Under the pieces are notes generated by a model that did not search any database, was not told the DNA's origin, and saw only the letters and a list, made by a program, of their open reading frames with translations. A program made the position numbers and the translations under genes. From Mercurialis annua (Eukaryota; Streptophyta; Magnoliopsida; Malpighiales; Euphorbiaceae), in NCBI RefSeq assembly GCF_937616625.2, contig NC_065572.1, positions 42,497,653 to 42,561,652 of the forward strand: a stretch of DNA of 64,000 bases, in the 5' to 3' direction. Position 1 is the first letter of the stretch. Every line of letters starts with the position of its first letter. Shown one piece after another: positions 50,061-61,200 of this stretch.

Positions 50061-52039
50061 TGATGTACTGATTGGAGACACCTTTGTGATAGTGTTAAGG
50101 ATAGACTTATTCTGTGTTTGCATTTGGTATGATGCTAAGAACTAGAGAACAATGCATTTATGTATCTGATATATGTCTAATTGTTTACAAGATTTAAATG
50201 ATTGGTTATGCTAGATTTTAACAAGATTTAGGTCATTAACTATCTGATATATATCGTTAACTTAAGTTTTTAAAGAATTAGTTACTAGTAATCTGGACAC
50301 TTCTAGCTGCACAGAAACTTTAAATTTCTTGCCAAGAGAGCATGTAGTTTTGGTGGGTTTGCCTATCCTTGCTATATCATTCTTAGCTTTCTTTTTAGTG
50401 CTTATATTTTCTCCTCTACCCTCCCACATTTTTGCATAACAAATAGTATATTGACTGTCATATTAGATGATAACTGAAGTATGAACCAAATGATTAGTAA
50501 TTGAATATGTATCATTAATATTTCATTGTACAAGTCAATGAGAAGATTATCAAGTGATTGTTGATCTTTCTTTTTATGTATTGTATAAATTATTTCCTTT
50601 GCTTGTTTTTAAATCAAAGTTTATTGAATTTTTAAATATATATGAAATCGATCTGAATTTGCCTTGATCAGCTATGTCAGTCCATGTTATAAAATAAGAT
50701 GCAGTGTTATCAAATCATGTTGTTCTTATCAATTTTTTCATAATTATATATTTTACATGAACATATCATAATATATATTATTTAATTGAATGCAGAGACT
50801 TTCTAAAATATTAACAGCCATAGAAACCGCTACTTCTACCGCAGCAGTTAAGTATTGGAGGAACTGTGACGTCTACTAAACTAATTGTGAAGGTCAGTGT
50901 TTTCTTGTAACATTAGTAGATCTTTAGACCATGCATGCTTGTGTTTGATGAATTTGCATTTTTTTTGTGTTTATAATTTAGTTCTAATTAGGCTTGAAGA
51001 CTTGCGTTTTCTTAGAGTTTGTTTATGTGCTAATTTTGTTTATTTATATTGCATGTAAACAAATGAAAATAGTTTAACAATTAATCAAACCAGTTGGTGT
51101 TATTTTTTTGCTAACCAAATTAGTTGACTGATCAAATTAAGTTTAGTTTTGGGTTTAAAATGAAATTGATAAACAATAGACAATGTAAATGTTATTATGC
51201 TTTAACATAAAAAAAAAACAATGTATAATGTTTGGCAGAATTTAGAAAGTATAAGTATGGACCGAGAATGGATGTATGTTCGACTACAAGATGGATTTTT
51301 GCATCCACGATTTGCTCAAGGCGTGGAGGAATTTGTAGAATTCGCTAAAAGACATCCTGAATTCATGGATGGTGCGAAGATAAGATGTCCTTGTAATCTT
51401 AAAAAATGTCGAAACAAATGCTATCTGGATGAGATGACAGTAATGTGTCATCTTGGAAGAAATGGTTTTTTGAAAAACTACTATTGCTGGTACAATCATG
51501 GGGAAACTTATGTGCCCAATTTAGTCCATCCTAGTCATAATATAGATCTAGAGAATCAACTCCACCAAGCTGAATCCAATAACGCTGGTGATTTATTTCG
51601 ATCTATGATGGATGATGTAATCGGTCCTTCTAGTGTTCCTTGTTCGACGGAAGATGTTATTGGTCCTTCCCATGTTTCGTATTCAATAGAAGAGGGCCCG
51701 AACTTGGAAGCACAACGTTTGTATGATATGCTTAGGGCATCTGAACAAGAGTTGTGGGAAGGAAATCCAGGAGGACATTCTCAGTTTTCTGCTGTTGCTA
51801 GACTTATGAATTTGAAAGCAGAATTTCATTTTTCAGAAAGGTTATACGATGAACTTTGTAAGTTTTTGTCTGAGGTACTACCTACTGATAATGTAATGAC
51901 TGATAGCTTCTATGACACGAAGAAGCTAGTTCGAAAATTGGGTTTACCAGTAGAAGTGATTGATTGTTGCAAGCAAGGATGTATGCTGTTTTGGAATGAC
52001 GATGTTGGCCTTACTAGCTGCAAGGTCTATGGTCATCCT

Positions 52040-52042
52040 TGA
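52040..52042 (+). other. in-frame stop 1 in TNP2-type gene
   Basis: TGA after the codons for GHP; the same frame continues without interruption for over 1.1 kb. Family members usually have an arginine here, so CGA to TGA, a typical methyl-CpG transition, is the simplest origin (inference). Confidence 0.85.
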
Positions 52043-53884
52043 TTTAAGAAGCAAGGACGTGGTTCCAATAAGCGGAAAACAAATATACCTTATACTAAGA
52101 TGCATTATTTTCCGCTAAAACCACGTTTGCAGAGGTTGTATGCTTCACATGCAACGGCAAATCATATGAGGTGGCATGGTGAACATGAATGGGAAGAAGA
52201 TGGTATAATGCGACATTGTTCAGATTCTCCGGCTTGGAAGCATTTTAATGCGGAAAATCCCTTATTTGCTTCTGAAGTTCGAAATGTTAGATTGGGTTTA
52301 TGTACAGATGGGTTCCAACCTTTTGGACAAACAGGGCGACAGTATTCTTCTTGGCCAGTTATAATGACACCGTACAATTTACCACCCGGCATGTGCATGA
52401 AAGACGAGTACATGTTCTTGACGGCGATCATTCCCGGTCCAAAAAATCCAAAGGACAAGTTGGATGTTTTTTTGCAGCCTCTAATCGCTGAGTTGAAATA
52501 TTTATGGGAGGTTGGCGCCAACACGTACGATATATCAACCAAGAAAAATTTTCAAATGCGAGCAGCCCTTATGTGGACGATTAGCGATTTTCCAGCTTAC
52601 TCAATGTTATCCGGGTGGAGTACAGCAGGAAAGTTAGCTTGTCCTCATTGCATGAATGATTCTGATGCTTTCTCATTGACTAAAGGTCGCAAGACATCGT
52701 GGTTTGACAATCATCGAAAATTTCTGCCGTCAGATCATTCATTTAGAAGGAACAAGAAGTGGTTTATAAAAGGTAAGGTAGTGCTCGAAGTTGCTCCTGA
52801 TATGTTATCTGGCTCAGAAATACTTGATCAAATAGAGTATCTTGGCCTGAAAAAAGCAACAGAGGTAAATGCAGAACAAGAAAATGCGTCTATTTGTAAA
52901 TCAAAAGGATGTGGATGGAAAAGAAGAAGCATTTTTTGGGATTTGCCTTATTGGAGTTCTAATTTAATAAGGCATAATTTAGACGTCATGCATATTGAGA
53001 AAAACTTCTTTGATAATATATTTAATACAATGATGAATGTTTCGGGGAAAACAAAAGATAATGCAAAATCAAGAGAAGACTTGAAGGAGTTTTGTTGTCG
53101 TCCGGAGCTGCACAAAGATGAACATTCTGGAAAATATCCAAAGGCTACTTTCACACTTGACAAAAAAGGGAAGGAAGAATTGTGTAATTGGGTTGTCGTC
53201 CCGGTATGCTGTCAATTTTTAAATACCCAGGTCGATCTATGGGTCAAGCTAAATCAATCTTTATGAAGGATAAAGAATATCATGCAGCTCGTACTTATAT
53301 ACTATTGAATTGCGTTGAAGTGAAACCATATATAAAGTAAGTATATATTTAATTATATAATATATTCTAATGAAAAGATTAATCCTAATTTTTCACTTTT
53401 TCCTGTAGTATATATGAAGATGAATTTGAGATTCAATAACCTAACTATTTCCAGCATTGAGGTTGAGTTGAAACTGGAAAATGATTTTGCAGAATGGTTT
53501 GAGAAATATGTAAGCATATAAATACTTAATAACGATTTTAACTATACTCAATATTTTTTGCACCTTCCAATATTTTGAATTTTTGTTATTTGACTCTTTC
53601 ATCAGGCACATAAGGAGTTATCAAACATTACAAATCCAATTATGCGAGACTTGGCGAAAGGCCCGTTGCATAAAGTGAAATGCTACTCCGGATACTATGT
53701 CAATGGATATAAGTTTCACACGGAAGAACATGGTTCAAGTAGATTAATCATGAACAGTGGAGTATGCATTAGGGGTTCAAGTAGTAGCACTGGTGAATTT
53801 GACTATTATGGTAAATTGACTGAGATATTAGAGTTGGATTATCCGGCTTCACCAATAAAAAAGATCGTCCTTTTTAAGTGCTCT

Positions 53885-53887
53885 TAG
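53885..53887 (+). other. in-frame stop 2 in TNP2-type gene
   Basis: TAG between KCS and FDP in the DUF4216-like domain, where the family has a conserved Trp-Phe-Asp; TGG to TAG is the likely change. The same frame runs on to the natural TAA at 54344-54346. Confidence 0.85.
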
Positions 53888-54346
53888 TTTGATCCGACTC
53901 CAAGACTAGGCACAAGAGTACATCCACAACTTAAACTAGTGGATGTTAATTGTCGTAGGGTTTTCAATAAATATGAGCCATTTATTATGGCTGTTCAAGC
54001 AGAACAAGTGCATTATCTAAGATATCCTACTTCAAAGAGAATTGACTGGTTAGCTGTATGTAAAATTAAACCAAGGTTTGTTGTGGAGATACCAGATAGA
54101 AGCGACATATCAGTGTCACCAACAGTGTTGGCATATCAAGAGGATTCTATTGAACATCATGAAGTGGATGGACAAGTGGATGTGAATGAAACTTTGGTTG
54201 ATCCAAATGATTCTTCAACTGAAATAGACGATGTGGATGATGTACAGAATGACGTTGAATCAGAAGCAGACTTCGATGATGAAGACGAGGAAGAGGAGGA
54301 GGAGGAGGAGGAGGAGGATGGTGATTTCGATGATGGCAACAATTAA

Positions 54347-55057
54347 CTAAACACCTCCTTAGATCAATATGAAAAATTGCTGCTGTTATTTTCTGTTAAA
54401 TTTTATTTAAGTTTTCAGCAGAAAGACTCATAGGGAATGAGTAATCCTTGAATTATTTCATGCATTTTGAGCTTTTAATTAGCAGTTTACATATATATAT
54501 AATAGAATTTGTTGATGTTTCTTGAGCTGTCATTGATGATTTTTGAGCTGTCAATTAGTATTATTACATATTAGGATGCAGTCTTATAATTATATGTATT
54601 TTTGCTTCAGATTAATAACATTAATTCAGATCAGCGCTTGTTTAAAGTTTCCTCTCTCAGCCCAAATTTGCAAGCATTTTGTATCAGATTCAAGAAGCAT
54701 TTAAAGCAGCAGGTATCAAATCTTGATTCCTTTCACAAATTACTAATCAAGAAAGTTGTTTTTGAGCTGTCATTTGGTGATTTATCATATATTTAGTTTT
54801 TGTTATATATCTATTGCTGTTTTTATCCAGCTTGCCATTGATTCTCACAGCAAAAGCTTGGCTTTTGGTGGTGTATATATATTCATTAAGATTTAGGTGA
54901 TTGGTTCTGTTTAATAATTTGGCTAGATGATTTTAGGACATGATAAGGTGTTTTTGAGAATATAAGTAAACATTGCGTTGAGTTTAATTGAGCTTTCTTA
55001 TAAAATTATGAATGTCCAAGTACTGACTTTTTCTTTTGTTTGTTCTTTCTTATAGAT
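54347..55057 (+). other. spacer between the two CACTA genes
   Basis: AT-rich, no domain-bearing frame. Ends in a good acceptor-like tract (CTTTCTTATAG, to 55055) three bases before the next start codon. The second gene may therefore have a 5' untranslated exon, possibly spliced from the shared upstream promoter as in En/Spm. Confidence 0.45.
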
Positions 55058-57501
55058 ATGAAACATAAGACTTATATAACGTCAAAAGAACTATCACAAG
55101 CAGCAACGACAAAAGCTAGACGACATAAAACACCAGCATGGACACCACCCCCGCCGCCGCCGCCGCCTTTAGCACGGTCACAACTAGAATCATCAATGCC
55201 ACCGCCGCCACAGCCAGTACTACAAGAAGCATCAATACAATCACCACCACTACGGCGACGATTAGATACATCATTACACGTACCAACACGACCAGAATCA
55301 TCATCACGACAACGGCCACCACAAGTATTAATACCACCTGTGCCACCTATACAAGACTCACTCACTTCGCCAATAAACGGTGATGATCATTTAGAGAATC
55401 CACCTACACCACAGTCATGTAGTACACCTATTCCTAATCATTCTACTGGATCCAACACGAACTACCGGCATTCATCGGACATTTCTTACATATATGTCGA
55501 GAATAAAAAGTAAGATAATTTATCAACTTATTTTACTTGTATCAGTTTATTGTAGTACAATTTTGTTAATATTTTTTTGTTGATGTTTTTGTTCCTTTTA
55601 AAGATTTCTACCTGACGGTAATTCTATAGCTCGAAACATTAGCTCCGTATTTAGTGAGAAACAAGATCCAACGGGATATACCTGGAGTGCTGTAAATGCA
55701 GATATGAAAACATTTTACTGGCAGGATTTTGAGGTCACTACTAACCTAACTAATGTTAAATATTTCTTTTATGTTTATCTTGTTTTTGATCAATAATGTA
55801 TTTTGTTGCTTTATAATTTCAGAGAATATACTCCTGGAATCCTAGTGATGCAAAGGTTATTAAAGCCACATGGAACAGAGTTGTATCAACTCACTATAAC
55901 CAAACTCTTGCTAAGTGGAGAAGTTTGTGGAAAAGGAAGAAAAGCATACCTGAAGGTGTTAAAGAAGAAATTTGGAATTCTTGGCTTAAAAAATGGGAAT
56001 CAGAGGATTGGAAAAAGAAATCCGAGCAGGCTTCAAAAAATAGAAATTCAGAACCGTGTGGTCCCGGTACCGGTGTCGCTAAGCATACAGGAGGATCCAA
56101 AAGTGCGTTAGAGCACGCGAAAACGATGGTAAATATGTTTATAGATTAAACTTTTATTTACTTTAGAGCATTGCATAATCTTTTTTACTTATAGTGTTTC
56201 CATTTCAATACCGACTTACATTTTTCTATCTTGTTCATACTGGTTGCTTCATCTTATTTGAAGCATTTCCTTCCTTAACCAATGATGTGAATTTGAGGTA
56301 TTAAGGCTTTAGATGTAATCACACAATTGTTTGCATGCAACTGAAAAGCTGAATAAGAGAGAAATTAAATAACCAGTCATGTAGTAACTTAAACTAGGGC
56401 TAGGGGTACTTTGGAGTGTGTGCCATTTTAGCTTCAGTTGATTACAACCAAAACTAGCTTCAACAAATGTAATTAACAAAGTCCTGTGTTTCATCATGAT
56501 AGATTTAGCATTTGTTGTTGATGAATTCATGCGAGAATTCGATAACCAAATGAAAAAGGTACTGATAGATTTTGCTACCACATCTACTGATTCAATGTTA
56601 GAAAATTCAAAAACAGAAGTAGAACCAAGAATAGATTGTCTCTAAACCTGGTGTGCGAGCAATAGATTGTCTCTAAACCTCTAAGGATTGAATGGCCCCA
56701 CAATTGCCATGCCTGGCCTGTAATTGTTTGCATGTATTAATGATAATCCATTAATAGGGAAATGCTTAGTTTTGTCAAATATATGGGTTATGAAATTGTT
56801 TGCCTGTAATTGTTTGCGATGCCTTACCTGCAATTACTTATTATAGGGAAATGCTCAAGTTTGTCAAATATATGAGTTATAAAATTCGATCTGCACTAAA
56901 CTGATTCATTATTTTATTTTCTTATAACTTTTAGGTAATTGAAGGTGGTGTGAATGAATGGACATTTTTTCGAAAGTTCCATATGAGGAAAGATGGGGAA
57001 TTTGTTGATAGCAAATCTCGTATTACTAATGTAAGTATATATTTTGAATCATAACTATTAAAAAAGTTCACATTATGTATTTAATTTATTGGTTTAATGC
57101 ATATGTAGGATAAGATACAAGCCGTCGTCGATCTTGCCAGTCAACCATTAGAAGATGGAACTACACCCGTAGTTGACATTAATGCAATATATTATGATGT
57201 TGTTGGTGGTGAGAAGAAGAGGCGTGTATATGGATTGGGATCTCAAGCATCGGTCTTTTATCCTCGACATTTGCCATCTACGTCTACCCCGTCCAATTGT
57301 TCAACCTCAGATGATGTGAAAAGGATGATGGAGTCTTTGAAGGAACAACATGAGTTCTTGTCTAAGAAGGAAGAAGCTATAACAGAAAAGCTGAACTTTT
57401 TATCTGAAAAAGAAAAAACTATAGAAGAGAAGATGGAAAAATTAGAACGTATGCAACAAGATTGTTTGCGGGGTTTTCAAAGCTTAAACAATGATATGTA
57501 G
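55058..57501 (+). CDS. Transposase_24 (Ptta/En-Spm) type second protein of CACTA element, five exons
   Basis: Predicted exons 55058-55509, 55604-55733, 55823-56128, 56935-57030 and 57109-57501 join in phase to 458 residues without a stop. All introns are GT-AG (GTAAGA/AAAG, GTCACT/TCAG, GTAAAT/TTAG, GTAAGT/GTAG). Residues 1-150 are low-complexity, with a run of eight prolines at 30-37. Residues 155-296 carry the plant transposase-like core (TWSAVNADMKTFYWQDFE, then AKWRSLWKRKK, and HTGGSKS at 282-288). RVYGLGS at 367-373 is a family hallmark. Residues about 396-445 are a charged heptad-rich coiled coil with an internal repeat (FLSKKEEAI / FLSEKEKTI). By family analogy it is a DNA-binding partner of the transposase, acting at the subterminal TGTGACGG sites in the nucleus. 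Unlike its neighbour it shows no lesion. Exon edges are by eye; the start could lie in an upstream exon. Confidence 0.8.
55147..55170 (+). repeat. CCG trinucleotide tract in coding exon
   Basis: A short (CCG)n run encoding the polyproline stretch of the second CACTA protein. It also opens spurious frames on the minus strand (poly-Gly, poly-Ala), which I ignore. Confidence 0.8.
56620..56900 (+). repeat. small duplications inside intron 3 of the second CACTA gene
   Basis: AATAGATTGTCTCTAAACCT occurs twice about 33 bp apart. A phrase AGGGAAATGCT..TTGTCAAATATATG recurs about 85 bp later, near 56756 and 56840. The intron is otherwise featureless. Confidence 0.7.
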
Positions 57502-57725
57502 GCTTTGGCGGTTGTATCTCTACCGTAGTAGTTTTTTATCGTTGTTTTTCGTAATATTCGTACTTAGACTACTTTTGATATTATTAATAACTATTATGTA
57601 TTATATTTTGAATTTAATGAATAGGTACCATTAAACTTATATTGGTTTCATATTTTTTTATTTAGAATTTTTATTTATTGTTATAGTAATTATTTCTAAT
57701 ATTTTGTCAAAAAACTATCACAAGT
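57502..57725 (+). other. 3' flank of second CACTA gene
   Basis: AT-rich untranslated region between the stop codon and the subterminal repeats. AATGAATAGG and nearby A/T-rich words could serve polyadenylation; no clear AATAAA is seen. Confidence 0.4.
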
Positions 57726-58216
57726 TGTGACGGATTTATGAGGACATGTATTAGTTAACAAATGAATTTCCTTCACAAATCTGTCACTAATGTGACAAAC
57801 AGGTTAGTCATAACTGAATTTCCGTTACAAATCCGTCACAATATTGTGACGGCTTTGTGACGGATTTGTGATGGAAAGTTCCATCACGAATGATATCCCG
57901 TCATAAATCCCTCACAAATATTGTGACGAATTTGTGACGGACATCTCCGTATTCCGTTACAAATCCGTCACAATTAGTAACGGATTTGTGAACGAACAAT
58001 CCGTCACAAATTTGTGACGGATTTTTTAAAAATTGACCATTGACTTTAGTGACAGATATGTGAGTCACTAATCCGTCACAAATTTGTGACGGATTAGTTT
58101 TTCCGTCACAAAATCTTTGTGACGCCTTTTTTTGCAACCGATTAAAATCCGTCACAAATCCGTCACAAACAGCTGTTTGTGACGGATTTGTGACGGATTT
58201 TGCCGTCACAAACTGG
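57726..58216. promoter_or_regulatory. subterminal TGTGACGG repeats, right
   Basis: More than ten copies of GTGACGG or CCGTCAC in both orientations. These include a strong inverted arrangement near 58145-58210 (ATCCGTCACAAACAGCTGTT followed by TGTGACGGATTTGTGACGG). They mirror the left end and are the expected sites for the second protein. Confidence 0.8.
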
Positions 58217-58232
58217 CTGTTTTTTAGTAGTG
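58217..58232 (+). repeat. CACTA terminal inverted repeat, right
   Basis: CTGTTTTTTAGTAGTG, perfect reverse complement of the left terminus over 16 bases. Confidence 0.95.
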
Positions 58233-58235
58233 CAA
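58233..58235 (+). other. CACTA target-site duplication, right
   Basis: CAA, matching 47036-47038. Removing the element and one CAA restores an ordinary satellite unit, AATCCAAGCGTTTCAACTC. Confidence 0.9.
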
Positions 58236-61200
58236 GCGTTTCAACTCATTAGCAATTTAAGCCAAAAGTTTACAAACGTTACGAAACAAATCCAAGCATT
58301 TCACCTTTTTAGCAATTTAAGCCAAACGTTTACAAACATTACGAAACAAATCCAAATATTTCACCTTTTTAGAAATTTAAGCCAAACGTTTACAAACGGT
58401 ACGAAACAAATCCAAATGTTTCACCTTTATAGCGATTTAAGCCAATCATTTACATACGCTACGAAACAAATCCAAATGTTTCACCTTTTTAGCAATGTAA
58501 GCCAAACGTTTACAAACGTTACAAAACAAATCCAATTGTTTCAACTTTTTTTAGCAATTTAAACCAAACATTTACAAACGTTACGAAACAAATCCAAGCG
58601 TTTCATTTTTTATCAATTTAAGCCAAACGTTTACAAACGTTGCGAAAAAATCCAAACGTTTCCTTTTTTTAGCGATTTAAGCAAAACGTTTAAAAGGTTA
58701 CGCAACCAATCCAAATGTTTCACCTTTTTAGCAATTTAAGAGAAACGATTACAACCGTTACGAAACAAATCCAAGCGTTTCACCTTTTTAGCAATTTAAG
58801 CCAAATATTTACAAACGTTACGAAACAAATCCAAGCGTTTCACCTTTTTAGCAATTTAAGCAAAACGTTTACGAACGTTACGAAACAAATCCAAGCGTTT
58901 CACCTTTTTAGCAATTCAAGCTGAACGTTTACAACCGTTACGAAACAAATCCAAACATTTCACCTTTTAAGCGATTTAAGACAAACCTTTACAAACATTA
59001 CGAAACAAATCTAAACGTTTCACCTTTTGAGCGATTTAAGTGAAATGTTTGCAAACGTTACGAAACAAATCTAGACGTTTCACCTTTTTAGCGATTTAAG
59101 CAAAACGTTTACAAACGGTAAGAAACAAATCCAAATGTTTCACCTTTTGAGCGATTTAAGCCAAACGTTTACAAACACTACGAAACAAATCCCAACGTTT
59201 CGCCTTTTTAGCAAATTAAGCCAAAGATTTACAAACGTTACGAAACAAATCCAAACGTTTCACTTTTTTTGCGATTTAAGCCAAACGTTTGCAAACGTTA
59301 CGAAACAAATACAAACCTTTCCCCTTTTAGCGATTTAAGCCAAACGTTTTCAAACGTTACGAAAGAAATCCAAATATTTCACCTTTTTAGCGATTTAAGC
59401 CAGACGTTTACAAACGTTACAAAACAAATCCAAATATTTCACCTTTTTAGCAATTAAAGCCAAAAGTTTACAATCGTTACGAAACAAAACCAAACGTTTA
59501 AAACGTTATGAAACAAATTAAAATGTTTCACATTTTTAGCGATTTAAGCCAAACATTTAAAAACGTTACGAAACAAAACCAAGCGTTTAACCTTTTTAGA
59601 AATTTAAGCCAAATGAATACAAACTTTACGAAACAAATTCAAGCGTTTCACCTTTTTAGCAATTTAAGCCAAACATTTACAAACGTTACGAAACAAAACC
59701 AAGCGTTTCACCTTTTTAGAAATTTAAGCCAAATGTTTACAAACATTACGAAACAAATCCAAGCGTTTCACCCTTTTAGCAATTTAAGACAAACGTTTAC
59801 AAACGTTACGAAACAAATCCAAATATTTCACCTTTTTAGCAATTTAAGCCAAACGTTTACAAACGGTACGAAACAAATCCAAATGTTTCACCTTTATAGC
59901 GATTTAAGCCAATCATTTACAAACGCTACGAAACAAATCCAAATGTTTCACCTTTTTAGCAATGTAAGCCAAACGTTTACAAACGTTACAAAACAAATCC
60001 AATTGTTTCAACTTTTTAGCAATTTAAACCAAACATTTACAAACGTTACGAAACAAATCCAAGCATTTCATTTTTTTATCAATTTCAGCCAAACGTTTAC
60101 AAACGTTACGAAAAAATCCAAATGTTTCCTTTTTTTAGCGATTTAAGCAAAACGTTTAAAAGGTTACGCAACCAATCCAAAGGTTTCACCTTTTTAGCAA
60201 TTTAAGCAAAACGTTTACAAACGTTACGAAACAAATCCAAGCGTTTCACCTTTTTAGCAATTTAAGCCAAATATTTACAAACGTTACGAAACGTTACGAA
60301 ACAAATCCAAACGTTTCACGTTTTAAGCGATTTAAGCAAAACGTTTACAAACTTACAAAACAAATCCAAACGTTTCACCTTTTTAGCGATTAAAGCCAAA
60401 CGTTTTTAAACGCAACAAAACAAATCCAAACGTCTCCCCTTTTTAGCGATTTAAGCCAAACGTTTACAAACGTTACGAAACAAATCCAATCGTTTCACGT
60501 TTTAAGCGATTTAAGCCAAACGTTTACAAACTTACAAAACAAATCCAAACGTTTCGCCTTTTTAGCGATTAAAGCCAAACGTTTATAAACGCAACAAAAA
60601 AAATCCAAACGTTTCCCCTTTTTAGCGATTTAAGCCAAACGTTTGTTTACAAACTTTTTTGAAACAAACGTTAAGAAACAAATCTAAGCGTTTCACCTTT
60701 TAAGCGATTTAAGCCCAACGTTTATAAACGTTACGAAACAAATCTAAGCGTTTCCCCTTTTTAGATATTTAAGCCAAACGTTTACAAACGTTACGAAATA
60801 AAACGAAACGTTTGAAATGTTATGAAACAAATCCAAATGTTTCACATTTTTAGCGATTTAAGCTAAACGTTACGGAACAAAACCAAACGTTTTTCTCATT
60901 TATAGCGATTTAAGCCAAACATTTACAAACGTTACGAAACAAATCAAGCGTTTCACCTTTTTAGCGATTTAAGCCAAACATTTACAAAAGTTACAAATCA
61001 AATCCAAGCGTTTCACCTTATTAGCAATTTAAGCACAACATTTACAAACGCTACAAAACAAATCCAAACGTTTCACCTTTTTAGCGATTTAATCCAAACG
61101 TTTACAAACGTTATAAAATAATACCAAACGTTTAACCTTTTTAGCGATTTAAGCCAAATCTTTAAAACGTTACGAAATAAATCCAAACGTTTACAAACAT

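Larger units (their letters stand above)
47391..51238 (+). other. 5' region of CACTA element with probable untranslated leader exons
   Basis: About 3.8 kb with no domain-bearing frame. Candidate short exons with splice-like edges can be seen: about 49049-49073 (after TTTCAG, before GTATGTG), 49178-49305 (after TTTGCAG, before GTGAGTA) and 50795-50892 (after AATGCAG, before GTCAGTG). The last acceptor, TTTGGCAG at 51231-51238, lies 18 bp before the TNP2 start codon. This is consistent with a multi-exon 5' UTR, but the exon calls are by eye and weak. Confidence 0.4.
51239..54346 (+). pseudogene. TNP2-type CACTA transposase, broken
   Basis: Likely exons are 51239-53336, 53455-53509 and 53606-54346, with GTAAGT and GTAAGC donors and CCAG and TCAG acceptors; phases agree. 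The start chosen is the ATG at 51257 (MDREWMY), the usual N terminus of the family. Residues 1-85 form the transposase-associated domain, with cysteines at 44, 46, 51, 55 and 64. The Transposase_21 region follows, including GLCTDGFQPFG and DVMHIEKN near residue 576. Exon 3 encodes the C-terminal DUF4216-like region (NSGV, FDYYG, YEPFIMAVQAEQV) and an acidic tail. Three defects are visible. TGA at 52040 replaces what is normally an arginine codon after CGHP/YGHP. A deletion near 53195-53226 shifts frame and removes the DUF4218 region. TAG at 53885 stands before FDP, where tryptophan is expected. The normal product would bind and cut element ends; this copy cannot make it full length. Confidence 0.9.
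47039..58232 (+). mobile_element. CACTA (En/Spm) DNA transposon, 11.2 kb
   Basis: Both ends are defined by the 16-bp inverted repeat CACTACTAAAAAACAG and a CAA duplication. Inside lie dense subterminal TGTGACGG motifs at both ends, a broken TNP2-type transposase (about 51239-54346) and an intact-looking Transposase_24-type gene (55058-57501), both on the plus strand. Structure and gene order are those of complete plant CACTA elements. Defects in the first gene make it non-autonomous as it stands. It sits in satellite; the matching unoccupied site survives near 26674. I found no captured host gene. Confidence 0.95.

Noticed and set aside
52162..52542. A 126-codon minus-strand frame
   Set aside because: It is a shadow of the transposase frame on the plus strand.
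55072..55365. Minus-strand glycine-rich and plus-strand threonine/alanine-rich frames
   Set aside because: They are alternative readings of the CCG and ACC-rich coding exon of the second CACTA gene.
47039..58232. Possible capture of a host gene by the CACTA element
   Set aside because: All coding sequence seen belongs to the two usual CACTA genes; the remaining 5' region shows no recognisable host domain.
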